Below are positions 48,030 to 57,914 of a stretch of DNA of 64,000 nt, one piece after another. Numbering within the stretch: the stretch's first letter is position 1; each line of letters opens with the position of its first letter. The notes beneath the pieces are model-generated. The model made no database searches, had not been told where the DNA came from, and saw only the letters and a program-made list of their open reading frames with translations. This DNA comes from Arenimonas sp049195245 (GTDB taxonomy: Bacteria > Pseudomonadota > Gammaproteobacteria > Xanthomonadales > Xanthomonadaceae), in the NCBI RefSeq assembly GCF_049195245.1, contig NZ_JBMIRR010000027.1:1287746-1351745 (forward strand), written 5' to 3'. The translations under genes were made by a program, and so were the position numbers.

Positions 48030-48500
48030 TCAGGCGCGATGGTAGGGATGGTTGGCCAGCAGGCTGGCGGCGCGATAGAGCTGCTCGGCCAGCACCAGCC
48101 GCACCAGCATGTGTGGCAGGGTCAGCGGCCCCAGCGACCAGCTTTCGGCCGAGGCCGCGATCACTTCGGGCGCATGTCCTTCCGGACCGCCGATCAGGAA
48201 GGCCAGGTCCCTGCCCTGCTGTCGCCAGTGCTCCAGTCGCTGCGCCAGCTGTTCGGACGACCAGGCCTTCCCGCGGCCATCCAGGCTGACCACATGCGCG
48301 CCGCGCGGCACCGCGGCCAGCACGCGCGCGCCTTCGTCCGACATCGCACGCGCGGCATCGCGGCCCTTGCCGCGCACGCCCGGCGCCACTTCCACCAGTT
48401 CCAGCGGCAGCCAGTGCGAAAGCCGCTTCTGGTACTCGCCAAACCCGGTCGCCACCCAGTCGGGGGCACGCTCGCCCACGGCGATCAGCCGGGCTTTCAT
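48030..48500 (-). CDS. rlmH: 23S rRNA (pseudouridine1915-N3)-methyltransferase RlmH
   Basis: 156 aa SPOUT methyltransferase acting on the assembled 70S ribosome. AFLIGGPEGHAPEV forms the SAM-binding knot, and SLGPLTLPHMLVRLVLAEQLYRAASLLANHPYHR is the conserved C-terminus. Usual neighbour of rsfS, here separated from it by a repeat. Confidence 0.97.
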   Translation of the reverse strand: MKARLIAVGERAPDWVATGFGEYQKRLSHWLPLELVEVAPGVRGKGRDAARAMSDEGARVLAAVPRGAHVVSLDGRGKAWSSEQLAQRLEHWRQQGRDLAFLIGGPEGHAPEVIAASAESWSLGPLTLPHMLVRLVLAEQLYRAASLLANHPYHRA

Positions 48501-48524
48501 GTGTGCGTAACGGAGGGCATTTCA

Positions 48525-48716
48525 GACGCGGACAAAAGCGCATGAACGCGGACAGAGCGTTGAAAATAAGGGTGCGTTCGCGCGCGTTCCGGGCCTGGCC
48601 CCATTTCTCTTCTCGCCCTTATCCGCGTCAATGCGCTCTTATCCGCGTCAAAAAACCGCTCCAGGCCCTATCCGCGGCCATCCGCGAAAATCCGCGGCAA
48701 AAAAATGCGGCAAAAA
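48525..48716 (-). repeat. Palindromic intergenic repeat, copy B (composite)
   Basis: The left arm 48525-48553 and the arm 48621-48649 are inverted copies matching at 24 of 29 positions. A further arm at 48670-48699 matches the right arm of copy A (40450-40479) at 27 of 30 positions, again three ATCCGCG units with a 10-base period ending GGCA and followed by an A-run. The element fills the rlmH-rsfS gap completely and touches the rsfS stop codon. It looks like one repeat nested in, or fused to, another. Confidence 0.75.
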
Positions 48717-48718
48717 AA

Positions 48719-49120
48719 TCAGGCGTGCCCGACATCTTCCGGCGGCTGGTCGCCCACGGTCCACAGCCGCTCGAGCGCGTAGAACTCGCGCACACGGGGC
48801 AGCATGACGTGCACGATGACGTCGCCCAGGTCCACCAGCACCCACTCGGCCTCGCGCTCGCCCTCGACGCCCAGCGGCATCACGCCGCACTTCTTGGCGA
48901 AGCGGACCACTTCGTCGGCGACCGACTTCACGTGGCGGGTGGAGGTGCCGGACACCACCACCAGGTAGTCGGCGATCGAGGTCTTGCCGCGCACGTCGAT
49001 CTCGACGGCATCCTTGGCCTTCATCTCCTCCAGCGCCAGGTGGACCTGCTTGAGGATCGCCTCCGGCGAGGGGGCCGGGTCGGGCATCTGGGTCTTGATG
49101 ACGTGGGTTGGCGTGGTCAA
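48719..49120 (-). CDS. rsfS: Ribosome silencing factor RsfS
   Basis: Binds uL14 and blocks subunit joining in starved cells. 133 aa from TTG 49120, with KAKDAVEIDVRGKTSIADY, VVVSGTSTRHVKSVAD, and EWVLVDLGDVIVHVMLPRVREFYALERLW. The alternative ATG at 49087 would remove 11 residues; neither start has a strong ribosome-binding site. A -10-like TATAAT (- strand, 49151-49156) lies about 30 bases upstream. Confidence 0.92.
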   Translation of the reverse strand: MTTPTHVIKTQMPDPAPSPEAILKQVHLALEEMKAKDAVEIDVRGKTSIADYLVVVSGTSTRHVKSVADEVVRFAKKCGVMPLGVEGEREAEWVLVDLGDVIVHVMLPRVREFYALERLWTVGDQPPEDVGHA

Positions 49121-49150
49121 CGTGGCGCTCTGGCGGGAAAGACGAGCCGG

Positions 49151-49156
49151 ATTATA
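49151..49156 (-). promoter_or_regulatory. Candidate -10 of rsfS
   Basis: TATAAT on the - strand followed by CCGGC, the same -10 context as rpsB, between nadD and rsfS. No clear -35. Would give rsfS its own transcript despite the operon arrangement. Confidence 0.45.
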
Positions 49157-49162
49157 CGCCCG

Positions 49163-49810
49163 CTAGCCGGCGCCGGCCCGGTACAGGCCGTGAACGGCGA
49201 TAAACGCCGCCACGCCGGGCGCCAGCCAGTCACCGGTCGGTTGGCCGTCACGCAGCCGGTGGCGGATTTCGGTGGCCGAAGCGGGATGGGGCGGCATCTC
49301 CAGCACCAGCACCCTGCCCGCGGGCGCGGTCCACAGGTCAGCCGCGTCCCCGGTCCAGCGGCCCTCGCAGGCCTGCTGCAGCGCCTCGGGCAGGTCCGAA
49401 AGGTCGTGGCCAGGCCGAACCGCCACGACAAAATGGGCCAGGCCGGGCAAGTCACGCCAGTGGTGCCAGCTCGGCAGTCCGCGGAAGGCATCGGCCCCGA
49501 TCAGCCAGACCACCGGGTGGTCGGGGCCGAGTTCGAGGCGCAACTCGTGCAGCGTGTCCACGGTCCAGGACGGGGTGCTGCGGCGCAATTCACGCCGGTC
49601 CACCTCGAAACCCGGGTGTCCGGACACCGCCAGGTCCAGCATTTCGGCGCGCTGCACGGCACTGGCGCCCGGCGCGGCGCGGTGCGGCGGATCCGCCGCG
49701 GGCAGGAAGTGCACCTGCGCCTGCAGCGCGTCGCGTGCGGCCTGCGCCACGGCCAGGTGGCCGGCGTGCACCGGGTCGAAGGTGCCGCCGTAGTACAGCA
49801 CCCGGCTCAC
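49163..49810 (-). CDS. nadD: Nicotinate-nucleotide adenylyltransferase
   Basis: Forms deamido-NAD from nicotinate mononucleotide and ATP. 215 aa. GGTFDPVHAGHL is the nucleotide-binding (T/H)xGH-type motif; the SWTVDTLHELR segment and IGADAFRGLPSWHHWRDL follow. GTG 49810 overlaps the holA stop by 4 bases (GTGA); no other start fits. Confidence 0.96.
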   Translation of the reverse strand: MSRVLYYGGTFDPVHAGHLAVAQAARDALQAQVHFLPAADPPHRAAPGASAVQRAEMLDLAVSGHPGFEVDRRELRRSTPSWTVDTLHELRLELGPDHPVVWLIGADAFRGLPSWHHWRDLPGLAHFVVAVRPGHDLSDLPEALQQACEGRWTGDAADLWTAPAGRVLVLEMPPHPASATEIRHRLRDGQPTGDWLAPGVAAFIAVHGLYRAGAG

Positions 49811-50853
49811 GAGGCCAGCAGCTTGCGCGCCCGCCCGTCGGCGATCGCCACCAGCAGGCGCTCGAGCAGCAGCCACGGATCGCCGTCGCCGCGGCCCTTG
49901 GCGGCGCGGTCGATGCGGCCGCATTCGGCGGCGAAGGCTTCCCAGCGCGGGGCCGGATGCCGCTCCAGCGCGCGCCGGTAGATCGGCTGCTTGCTGTCCC
50001 AGATGCGCGCCTCGCGCATGGCCGACGCCACGTTGCCGCCGTCGGCCACCGCCCGCGAGAGGCTGCACAGGCCCAGCACCTCGCGCGCGACCATGGGCAT
50101 CAGCCCGGCCACCTGGTCGCCCTCGGCCCGCAGTGCGGACAGCATGCGCACCGCACGCACCGAATCACCGGCCAGCGCCGCATCCACGAGCTTGAACACA
50201 TCGAAACGCGAAGAATCCGCGACCAGTTTTTCCATCTGCGCGGCGTCAATGGCCTCGGAGCGCGTGCCGCGCGCTGCGCCCACCAGCAGCGCCAGCTTGT
50301 CCACTTCCTGGGCGGCGGCGAGCAGGTTGCCTTCCACGCGGTCCGCCAGCCGCTGCACGGCATCGGGCGTGGCCACGAGGCCGCGGCTTCGCAGGCGGCG
50401 CTCGAGCCAGTCGCCCAGCTCGTGCGGCTTCAGCGGCCATACGGCCACCAGATGCCCCACGCGCGCGATGGCCTCGCTCCACTTGCCGGCGTGCGCGCGG
50501 CTCCAGTCCTGCGCGGTGATCAGCAGCACGGTGTCGGGCGGCGGGTTGTCGCAGTACTCGCGCAGGGCTTCGCTGCCGTCCTTGCCGGGCTTGCCGGTGG
50601 GCAGCCGCAGGTCGAACAGGCGGCGGCTGGCGAACAGGCTCAGCGAGGCCATGCCCTGGCCCAGGGTGTTCCAGTTGAAGCTGCCCTCGGCGTCGTAGAC
50701 CTCGCGCTCGCCGTAGCCTTCTTCCCGGGCCTTGGCGCGGATCGCATCGGCGGCCTCCTGCACCAGCAGCGGCTCGGCGCCCGCCACCAGGTAGACCGGG
50801 CGCAGCGGCTCGCCGGCCAGCTGGCGCTCCAGGCGATCGGGCCGCAGCTCCAT
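49807..50853 (-). CDS. holA: DNA polymerase III subunit delta
   Basis: Clamp-loader subunit that opens the beta ring. 348 aa, with LRPVYLVAGAEPLLVQEAAD, the degenerate AAA+ region (PDTVLLITAQDWS..., DAVQRLADRVEGNLLAAAQEVDKL) and a C-terminal collar domain (ALERHPAPRWEAFAAECGRID). ATG 50853 shares one base with the lptE stop. Confidence 0.94.
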   Translation of the reverse strand: MELRPDRLERQLAGEPLRPVYLVAGAEPLLVQEAADAIRAKAREEGYGEREVYDAEGSFNWNTLGQGMASLSLFASRRLFDLRLPTGKPGKDGSEALREYCDNPPPDTVLLITAQDWSRAHAGKWSEAIARVGHLVAVWPLKPHELGDWLERRLRSRGLVATPDAVQRLADRVEGNLLAAAQEVDKLALLVGAARGTRSEAIDAAQMEKLVADSSRFDVFKLVDAALAGDSVRAVRMLSALRAEGDQVAGLMPMVAREVLGLCSLSRAVADGGNVASAMREARIWDSKQPIYRRALERHPAPRWEAFAAECGRIDRAAKGRGDGDPWLLLERLLVAIADGRARKLLAS

Positions 50854-51344
50854 CAGTCGGCGCGCAGCACCGCGTCCACGCGCCGCAGGATGGCGGCCTG
50901 CATGTCGCGGCGCAGTTCGGCCTGGATCAGCTGCTGCTCGGCCGGGCTGCCCACGGAAGCGACCGAGTCGTAGGTGAACTCGCGCCGCAGTTCCACCACC
51001 TGCTGCGGAATCAGCGTGGCGCCGTCGGCGCCCTGCAGGTCGAACTGCACGCGGTAGCGGGTTTCGTACTCGCGCACCTGGGCGCGCTCGTCCACGACCA
51101 GCGGGCGCGTGTCCAGGGTCTCGCCCAGTACGCGCAGCACCGAGGCGGGCTGGCCGTCGACCGCCGGCTGCGCGCCGGCGCGCGCCAGCGCGGTGGACAG
51201 GCCCTGGCCCAGCGGGCTGTAGGGATCGGCGGTCTGCACCTTCACCGGGCCCAGCTCGGTGGCGAGGGCCAGCGAGGCGCGCGGACGGAAGCCGCAGGCC
51301 GAAAGGGCCACGACCAGGCAAACCAGGACCAGGACACGTGCCAT
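50853..51344 (-). CDS. lptE: LPS assembly lipoprotein LptE
   Basis: Plug of the LptD barrel that inserts LPS into the outer membrane. 163 aa from ATG 51344, which has GGGGTGAG five bases upstream; a GTG at 51353 overlapping leuS (GTGA) would add three residues. Signal peptide ends in the lipobox LSAC, with GFRPR following. The conserved order leuS-lptE-holA-nadD supports the call for this weakly conserved family. Confidence 0.92.
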   Translation of the reverse strand: MARVLVLVCLVVALSACGFRPRASLALATELGPVKVQTADPYSPLGQGLSTALARAGAQPAVDGQPASVLRVLGETLDTRPLVVDERAQVREYETRYRVQFDLQGADGATLIPQQVVELRREFTYDSVASVGSPAEQQLIQAELRRDMQAAILRRVDAVLRAD

Positions 51345-51349
51345 GCGAC

Positions 51350-53968
51350 TCACCCCGCGACGATGTTGACGATCTTGCCCGGCACGATGATCACCTTGCG
51401 CACGGACAAGCCTTCCATGAACTTTTGCACGTTCGGCTCGGCCAAGGCCAGCGTTTCGATGTTTTCCCGGCTGGCGCCGACCGCCACGTCCAGCGTGGCG
51501 CGCAGCTTGCCATTGACCTGCACCGCCAGCGTGACCGCGTCACGCACCAGCGCCGCCGGGTCGGCCTGCGGGAACGGCACGTCTTCCAGCGTGGTCTCGA
51601 CGTGGCCCAGCAGCTGCCACAGCGCATGCGAGGTATGCGGGGTGATCGGATTGAGCAGCAGGGTCACGGCCTCGAAGGCCTCCTGGCGCAGCGCGCGCGC
51701 CTGGTCGCCCGACTCGTCGAACTTCGACAGCGCGTTGAGCAGCTCCATCACCGCGGCGATCGCGGTGTTGAAGGTGTGGCGGCGGCCGTAGTCGTCGCCG
51801 ACCTTCTGGATGGTCTCGTGCAGCTGGCGGCGCAAGGCCTTGTGCGCGGCGTCCAGCGCGCCCGGATCCAGCGCCGGCGCCGGGCCTTCGGCCACGTGGC
51901 GGTTCACCTGCGACCACAGGCGGCGCAGGAAACGCGCCATGCCCTCCACGCCAGCCTCGTTCCACTCCAGGCTCTGCTCGGGCGGCGCCGCGAACATCGA
52001 GAACAGGCGCACCGTGTCGGCGCCGTAGCGGTCCACCATCGTCTGCGGATCGACGCCATTGTTCTTGGACTTGGCCATCTTCTCGGTGCCGCCGATCTTC
52101 ACCGGCAGGCCGTCGCTGCGCAGCACCGCGCCGGTGGCATGGCCCCTGGCGTCGCGCACCACGTCCACGTCGGCCGGATTGAACCAGTCGTTGGGCGCGC
52201 CCGGATTCTCGCGGTAGAAGGTGTCGGCGATCACCATGCCCTGGCAAAGCAGGTTGGTGGCCGGTTCGTCCGTCTTCACCAGCCCCGCGTCGCGCATGAG
52301 CTTGTGATAGAAGCGGAAATACATCAGGTGCATGATCGCGTGCTCGATGCCGCCGATGTACTGGTCGACCGGCAGCCAGTGGTTGGCGCGTTCGTCCACC
52401 AGGTCGGTGGCACCCGGCGAGGTGTAGCGCGCGTAGTACCAGCTCGACTCCATGAAGGTGTCGAAGGTGTCGGTCTCGCGCTCGGCCGGGCCGCCGCACT
52501 GCGGGCAGGCGGTCTGGCGCCAGGCGGGGTCGGCCTTGATCGGCGAGGCGACGCCGGTGAAGGCCACGTCCTCGGGCAGCACCACCGGCAGCTGGTCCTC
52601 GGGCACGGGCAGCGCGCCGCAGGCCTGGCAGTACACCACCGGGATCGGGCAGCCCCAGTAGCGCTGGCGGCTGACGCCCCAGTCGCGCAAGCGGAAGTTG
52701 ACGCGACGCTGGCCCTGCGACTGCTGCGCAAGCCGGGCCGCGAACGCCTCGAACGCGCCCTTGTGGTCCAGGCCGTCGAAATCGCCGGAGTTGACCACGC
52801 GCAGGCCCGGCGCGGCCTTGTCGGAGTACCAGTCCTGCCAGGCGGCCGCGTCGTAGTCGTGGCCGTCCACCGCGATCACCTGGCGGATCGGCAGCGCGTA
52901 CTTGTGCGCGAACTCGAAGTCGCGCTGGTCGTGGCCCGGCACCGCCATCACCGCGCCGGTGCCGTAGCCCATCAGCACGAAGTTGGCGATCCACACCGGC
53001 ACCGGCTCGCCGCTGACCGGGTGGGTCGCGTACAGGCCGGTGAAGATGCCCTTCTTTTCCTGCTGCTCCAGCTCGGCCTCGGACACGCCGCCGCGGCGGC
53101 ATTCGTCGATGAAGGCGCGCACGGCGGCATCGGACTCACCGGCGCGCGCTGCCACCGGGTGTTCGGCGGCGACGGCGACGTAGGTGACGCCCATCAGCGT
53201 GTCGGGCCGGGTGGTGAACACGGTCAGCGGCTCGGCCTGGCCGGGCAGCGCGAACTGGATTTCCAGGCCCTCGCTGCGGCCGATCCAGTTGCGCTGCATG
53301 GTCTTGACCGCCTCGGGCCAGCCCGGCAGCGTGTCCAGGCCGTCGAGCAGTTCCTGGGCGTAGTCGGTGATCTTCAGGAACCACTGCGGGATCTCGCGCT
53401 TCTCCACCAGCGCGCCGCTGCGCCAGCCGCGGCCGTCGATCACCTGCTCGTTGGCCAGCACCGTGTGGTCGACCGGATCCCAGTTCACCACCGAATTCTT
53501 GCGGTACACCAGGCCCTTCTTCATCAGGCGGGTGAACATCAGCTGCTCCCACCGGTAGTACTCCGGGGTGCAGGTGGCGAAGGTGCGGCTCCAGTCGTAG
53601 GCGAAGCCCAGGCGCTCGAGCTGGGCGCGCATGTGCTCGATGTTCCGGTAGGTCCACTTGGCCGGCGCGGTGTTGTTCTTGATCGCGGCGTTCTCGGCGG
53701 GCAGGCCGAACGCATCCCAGCCCATCGGCTGCAGCACGTTGTAGCCCTTCATGCGCCGGTGCCGGCTTATCACGTCGCCGATGGTGTAGTTGCGCACGTG
53801 GCCCATGTGCAGCGCGCCCGACGGATACGGCAGCATCGAGAGGCAGTAGTACTTCGGGCGCGGGTCGTCCTCGCGCACCTGGAAGGCGGCGGTGGACTGC
53901 CAATGGGCTTGCGCGGCGGTTTCCACCGCCTTCGGGTCGTAGGCGCTGGGGTCTTGGATGTCGGACAT
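51350..53968 (-). CDS. leuS: Leucyl-tRNA synthetase
   Basis: 872 aa class I synthetase. Complete, with the HIGH-type motif PYPSGALHMGH, the CP1 editing domain (GVTYVAVAAEHPVA, MAVPGHDQRDFEFA), a zinc-like CPQCGG segment, WYYARYTSPG, and KMAKSKNNGVD (KMSKS). ATG 53968 begins the usual MSDI..YDP-type N-terminus. Head gene of the leuS-lptE-holA-nadD-rsfS chain. Confidence 0.97.
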   Translation of the reverse strand: MSDIQDPSAYDPKAVETAAQAHWQSTAAFQVREDDPRPKYYCLSMLPYPSGALHMGHVRNYTIGDVISRHRRMKGYNVLQPMGWDAFGLPAENAAIKNNTAPAKWTYRNIEHMRAQLERLGFAYDWSRTFATCTPEYYRWEQLMFTRLMKKGLVYRKNSVVNWDPVDHTVLANEQVIDGRGWRSGALVEKREIPQWFLKITDYAQELLDGLDTLPGWPEAVKTMQRNWIGRSEGLEIQFALPGQAEPLTVFTTRPDTLMGVTYVAVAAEHPVAARAGESDAAVRAFIDECRRGGVSEAELEQQEKKGIFTGLYATHPVSGEPVPVWIANFVLMGYGTGAVMAVPGHDQRDFEFAHKYALPIRQVIAVDGHDYDAAAWQDWYSDKAAPGLRVVNSGDFDGLDHKGAFEAFAARLAQQSQGQRRVNFRLRDWGVSRQRYWGCPIPVVYCQACGALPVPEDQLPVVLPEDVAFTGVASPIKADPAWRQTACPQCGGPAERETDTFDTFMESSWYYARYTSPGATDLVDERANHWLPVDQYIGGIEHAIMHLMYFRFYHKLMRDAGLVKTDEPATNLLCQGMVIADTFYRENPGAPNDWFNPADVDVVRDARGHATGAVLRSDGLPVKIGGTEKMAKSKNNGVDPQTMVDRYGADTVRLFSMFAAPPEQSLEWNEAGVEGMARFLRRLWSQVNRHVAEGPAPALDPGALDAAHKALRRQLHETIQKVGDDYGRRHTFNTAIAAVMELLNALSKFDESGDQARALRQEAFEAVTLLLNPITPHTSHALWQLLGHVETTLEDVPFPQADPAALVRDAVTLAVQVNGKLRATLDVAVGASRENIETLALAEPNVQKFMEGLSVRKVIIVPGKIVNIVAG

Positions 53969-54109
53969 GGGTTTGGGGCAGGGAAAAACAGGCGTCCAGC
54001 GTAACAAATCGGGGGTGGCAGGTCTGCGGCGGCGGCCGGGCCCCGCCGGGCCGGGGCCCGCTGCCGGCCGGGACGGCGGTTAACATCGGGCCTCACCCTG
54101 GAGACCCGC

Positions 54110-55441
<1,332 letters not shown>

Positions 55442-55520
55442 CCCCGACGCGCCCGCACTTGTCTCCGGGCCGTCCTGCCACCATCTCCGAGCCCAAGACC
55501 CGCCCCACGGACCCGACCCG

Positions 55521-56387
55521 ATGAATGCCGCTGCCCCTGCCCACGTTTTCGACGCCACCCTGCCCAGCTTCGAGCAGGATGTGCTGCTCAAGTCAAAGGA
55601 AGTCCCCGTGCTGGTGGACTTCTGGGCCACCTGGTGCGGCCCCTGCAAGACGCTGGGCCCGGTGCTGGAGAAGCTCGCCGGCGAGTACAACGGCGGCTTC
55701 CTGCTGGCCAAGGTGGACGTGGACAAGGAACAGCAGCTGGCCGGCTACTTCCAGATCAAGTCGGTGCCGACGGTGATGCTGGTGAAGGACGGCCAGATCG
55801 TCGACGGGTTTCCCGGCGCGTTGCCGGAAGGCCAGCTGCGCGAGTTCCTGCAGCACCACGGCGTCGCGCCGATGGAGGCCGCGGAAGAAGAAGCCCCGGC
55901 CGCCGAGGCCCCGCGCGATCCGCACGAGGAGGTGGTGCGCCTGCGCGCCGCGACCGCGGCCGAGCCGGACAAGGACGAACTGCGCCTGGACCTGGCGCTG
56001 GCCCTGCTCAAGACCGGCGCCGTGGCCGAAGCGGAAAAGCTGCTCGACGGCCTGCCCGCCAACCTGGCGCAGGACGACCGCGCCCTGCGAGGCCGCGCCC
56101 GCCTGGGCTTCGCCGCGCTGCTGGCCGATGCGCCGCCGCGCGAGGTGCTGCAGGCCGCGATCGCCACCGACCCGGCCGACCTGCGCGCGCGCCACCTGCT
56201 GGGCGCGCACCTGATCGTGGCCAACGAATCGCAGGCGGGCCTGGAACAGTTCCTGGAGATGCTGCGGCGCGACCGCGGCTACCAGGACGGCCTGCCGCGC
56301 AAGGCCCTGATCGATGCCTTCCGCGTGGTCGAAGACGAGGACCTGGTGGGAAGCTACCGCCGCAAGATGGCGACGCTGATCTTCTGA
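55521..56387 (+). CDS. cnoX: Thioredoxin-TPR chaperone CnoX (YbbN)
   Basis: 288 aa: N-terminal thioredoxin fold (~1-110) with WATWCGPCKTLGP and cis-Pro in KSVPTVMLVKDG, then an acidic Ala/Glu/Pro linker and TPR helices, ending with LVGSYRRKMATLIF typical of YbbN. Unlike E. coli CnoX (SxxC), a full CGPC is present, so disulphide reductase activity may be retained together with holdase activity for GroEL and DnaK. Confidence 0.9.
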   Translation: MNAAAPAHVFDATLPSFEQDVLLKSKEVPVLVDFWATWCGPCKTLGPVLEKLAGEYNGGFLLAKVDVDKEQQLAGYFQIKSVPTVMLVKDGQIVDGFPGALPEGQLREFLQHHGVAPMEAAEEEAPAAEAPRDPHEEVVRLRAATAAEPDKDELRLDLALALLKTGAVAEAEKLLDGLPANLAQDDRALRGRARLGFAALLADAPPREVLQAAIATDPADLRARHLLGAHLIVANESQAGLEQFLEMLRRDRGYQDGLPRKALIDAFRVVEDEDLVGSYRRKMATLIF

Positions 56388-56407
56388 CCGCCGCGGCCGC
56401 GACCCGC

Positions 56408-57298
56408 TCAGGTCAAGGCGAAGGTGATCACGAACTGCAGCGTGCGGTAGAGGTAGACGCTGGCCAGCAGCATCAGGACCAGCAGCGGTACCGGCACCAG
56501 CAGGGCCAGCCACCACGGGCTGTCGTACGCGCGCCGCAGCCCGAAGCTGAAGTGCAGCACGATCAGGGCCGCCGTACCCACCGCCACGCCCAGCGGCAGC
56601 ACGCCGGTGCCCTGCAACCCCAGCCAGTCGTAAACGTAGCCCCCGGGCAGCAGCACCAGCTGCAGGAACAGCAGCAGGAAGGTGAACTGGTGCGTGGCCA
56701 CCACCAGGTGTTCGGCGAAATAGCGCCGCTGGCGGAAATACACCGCCCACAGTCCGACGGCCAGGAACGGGATGTGCACCACGATCAGCGCCTTGCCCAC
56801 GTTGGCGGACTCGGCGTCGTATTCGCGCGCGTAGTTGGCGATCAGGTAGGGCGGCGACCGTTCCGGACGCGAGGCTTCCGGCAGCCGCGCCCAGCGCTGC
56901 CGCTGTTCGGCATTGCGCTGGGCGATTCGCTGCTCCACCCAGCCGGCCGTCAGCGCCGAGTGCGGCTGACCGTGCATCTGGTCGGTCAGCGGCAGGTTGA
57001 AGTCGCTGATGCCGGTCGGCAGCACGAAGTACAGCAGGTTGGCCAGCAGGAACAGCGTGGTCGGCGCCATCCAGTGTTTGCGGCGGCCGTCCAGGTAGTC
57101 GCGGGAAAGCCGGCCCGGCTGGAACAGCAGCGCCCGCAGGCTGCGCCAGAACCGCCCGTCGAGGTCGGTGGCCGAGGCAAAAAATTGCCCCAGCAGATGG
57201 CCCATGCGGCGATCGGCCTCGACCATACGCTTCTGGCCACAGGCGGCACAGTACAAACCGGTCAGCTTGTTGCCACAATTCGCGCAGACTTCGGCCAT
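56408..57298 (-). CDS. DUF3667-type zinc-ribbon membrane protein
   Basis: 296 aa. An N-terminal zinc ribbon (CANC...CAAC, residues 5-23) is followed by FxxLR-type helices and about five membrane segments in the C-terminal half (PTTLFLLANLLYFVL, ALIVVHIPFLAVGLWAVY, FTFLLLFLQLVLLPGG, etc.). The family function is unknown. GGGAGGGGAGG precedes ATG 57298. The 3' end converges on cnoX. Confidence 0.85.
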   Translation of the reverse strand: MAEVCANCGNKLTGLYCAACGQKRMVEADRRMGHLLGQFFASATDLDGRFWRSLRALLFQPGRLSRDYLDGRRKHWMAPTTLFLLANLLYFVLPTGISDFNLPLTDQMHGQPHSALTAGWVEQRIAQRNAEQRQRWARLPEASRPERSPPYLIANYAREYDAESANVGKALIVVHIPFLAVGLWAVYFRQRRYFAEHLVVATHQFTFLLLFLQLVLLPGGYVYDWLGLQGTGVLPLGVAVGTAALIVLHFSFGLRRAYDSPWWLALLVPVPLLVLMLLASVYLYRTLQFVITFALT

Positions 57299-57335
57299 CG
57301 CCTCCCCTCCCCCGTCCCGAGCATAGCCTGACCGC

Positions 57336-57824
57336 ATGAAAGCTTCCCGCCTGCGCCGCCTGCTGTCGTACTGGCCCGTCTTCCTGTTCGCGGGCATCCG
57401 CGTCACCCGCGTGGACGACGACTACGGGTACGCCCGGGTCGAGCTGCGGCAGCGCTGGTACAACCGCAACTACGTGGGCACCCATTTCGGCGGCAGCCTG
57501 TTCGCCATGACCGACCCGTTCTGGATGATCATGGTGCTGCAGCGCCTGGGCCCCGGCTACCTGGTCTGGGACCAGGCCGGCGAGATCCGGTTCGAGAAGC
57601 CGGGCCGCGGCACGGTCGTGGCCGAGTTCCGGCTCGAGGATGCCGTGGTGCAGGAAATCCGTGAGGCGGCCGCCGACGGCGGCAAGGTGCTGCGCTGGTT
57701 CGACGTGGACGTGGTGGACGCCGGCGGCGAGGTGGTGGCCCGGGTCCGCAAGCAGGTCTACGTACGCCGCAAGCGCGCCACCCCCGCCCACGCGCCGGCA
57801 CTGGCCGACCCGGGCAAAGTGTGA
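57336..57824 (+). CDS. DUF4442 hot-dog-fold protein (thioesterase-like)
   Basis: 162 aa. The segment NRNYVGTHFGGSLFAMTDPFW is the DUF4442/YiiD-C hot-dog core, with the long helix beginning at GGSLFA. Probably acts on an acyl-thioester, but the substrate is unknown. It is divergent from the DUF3667 gene by 37 bases. Confidence 0.88.
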   Translation: MKASRLRRLLSYWPVFLFAGIRVTRVDDDYGYARVELRQRWYNRNYVGTHFGGSLFAMTDPFWMIMVLQRLGPGYLVWDQAGEIRFEKPGRGTVVAEFRLEDAVVQEIREAAADGGKVLRWFDVDVVDAGGEVVARVRKQVYVRRKRATPAHAPALADPGKV

Positions 57825-57849
57825 CGGGGCGCACGAATTCACAAATGGC

Positions 57850-57877
57850 TTGCCTGCCCGCCGGGCTGCCGTATGCT
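57850..57877 (+). promoter_or_regulatory. Candidate promoter of the kinase gene
   Basis: TTGCCT (57850-57855), a 16-base spacer and TATGCT (57872-57877), 38 bases before the kinase ATG. Confidence 0.4.
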
Positions 57878-57914
57878 GGACAGCCCCGCCCCCTGAACCC
57901 CGCACCCTGGCGCC

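Noticed and set aside
51338..54004. 888-aa open frame on the + strand opposite leuS
   Set aside because: It is the complement of a complete leucyl-tRNA synthetase; high GC at third positions removes stop codons from this frame. No motif of its own.
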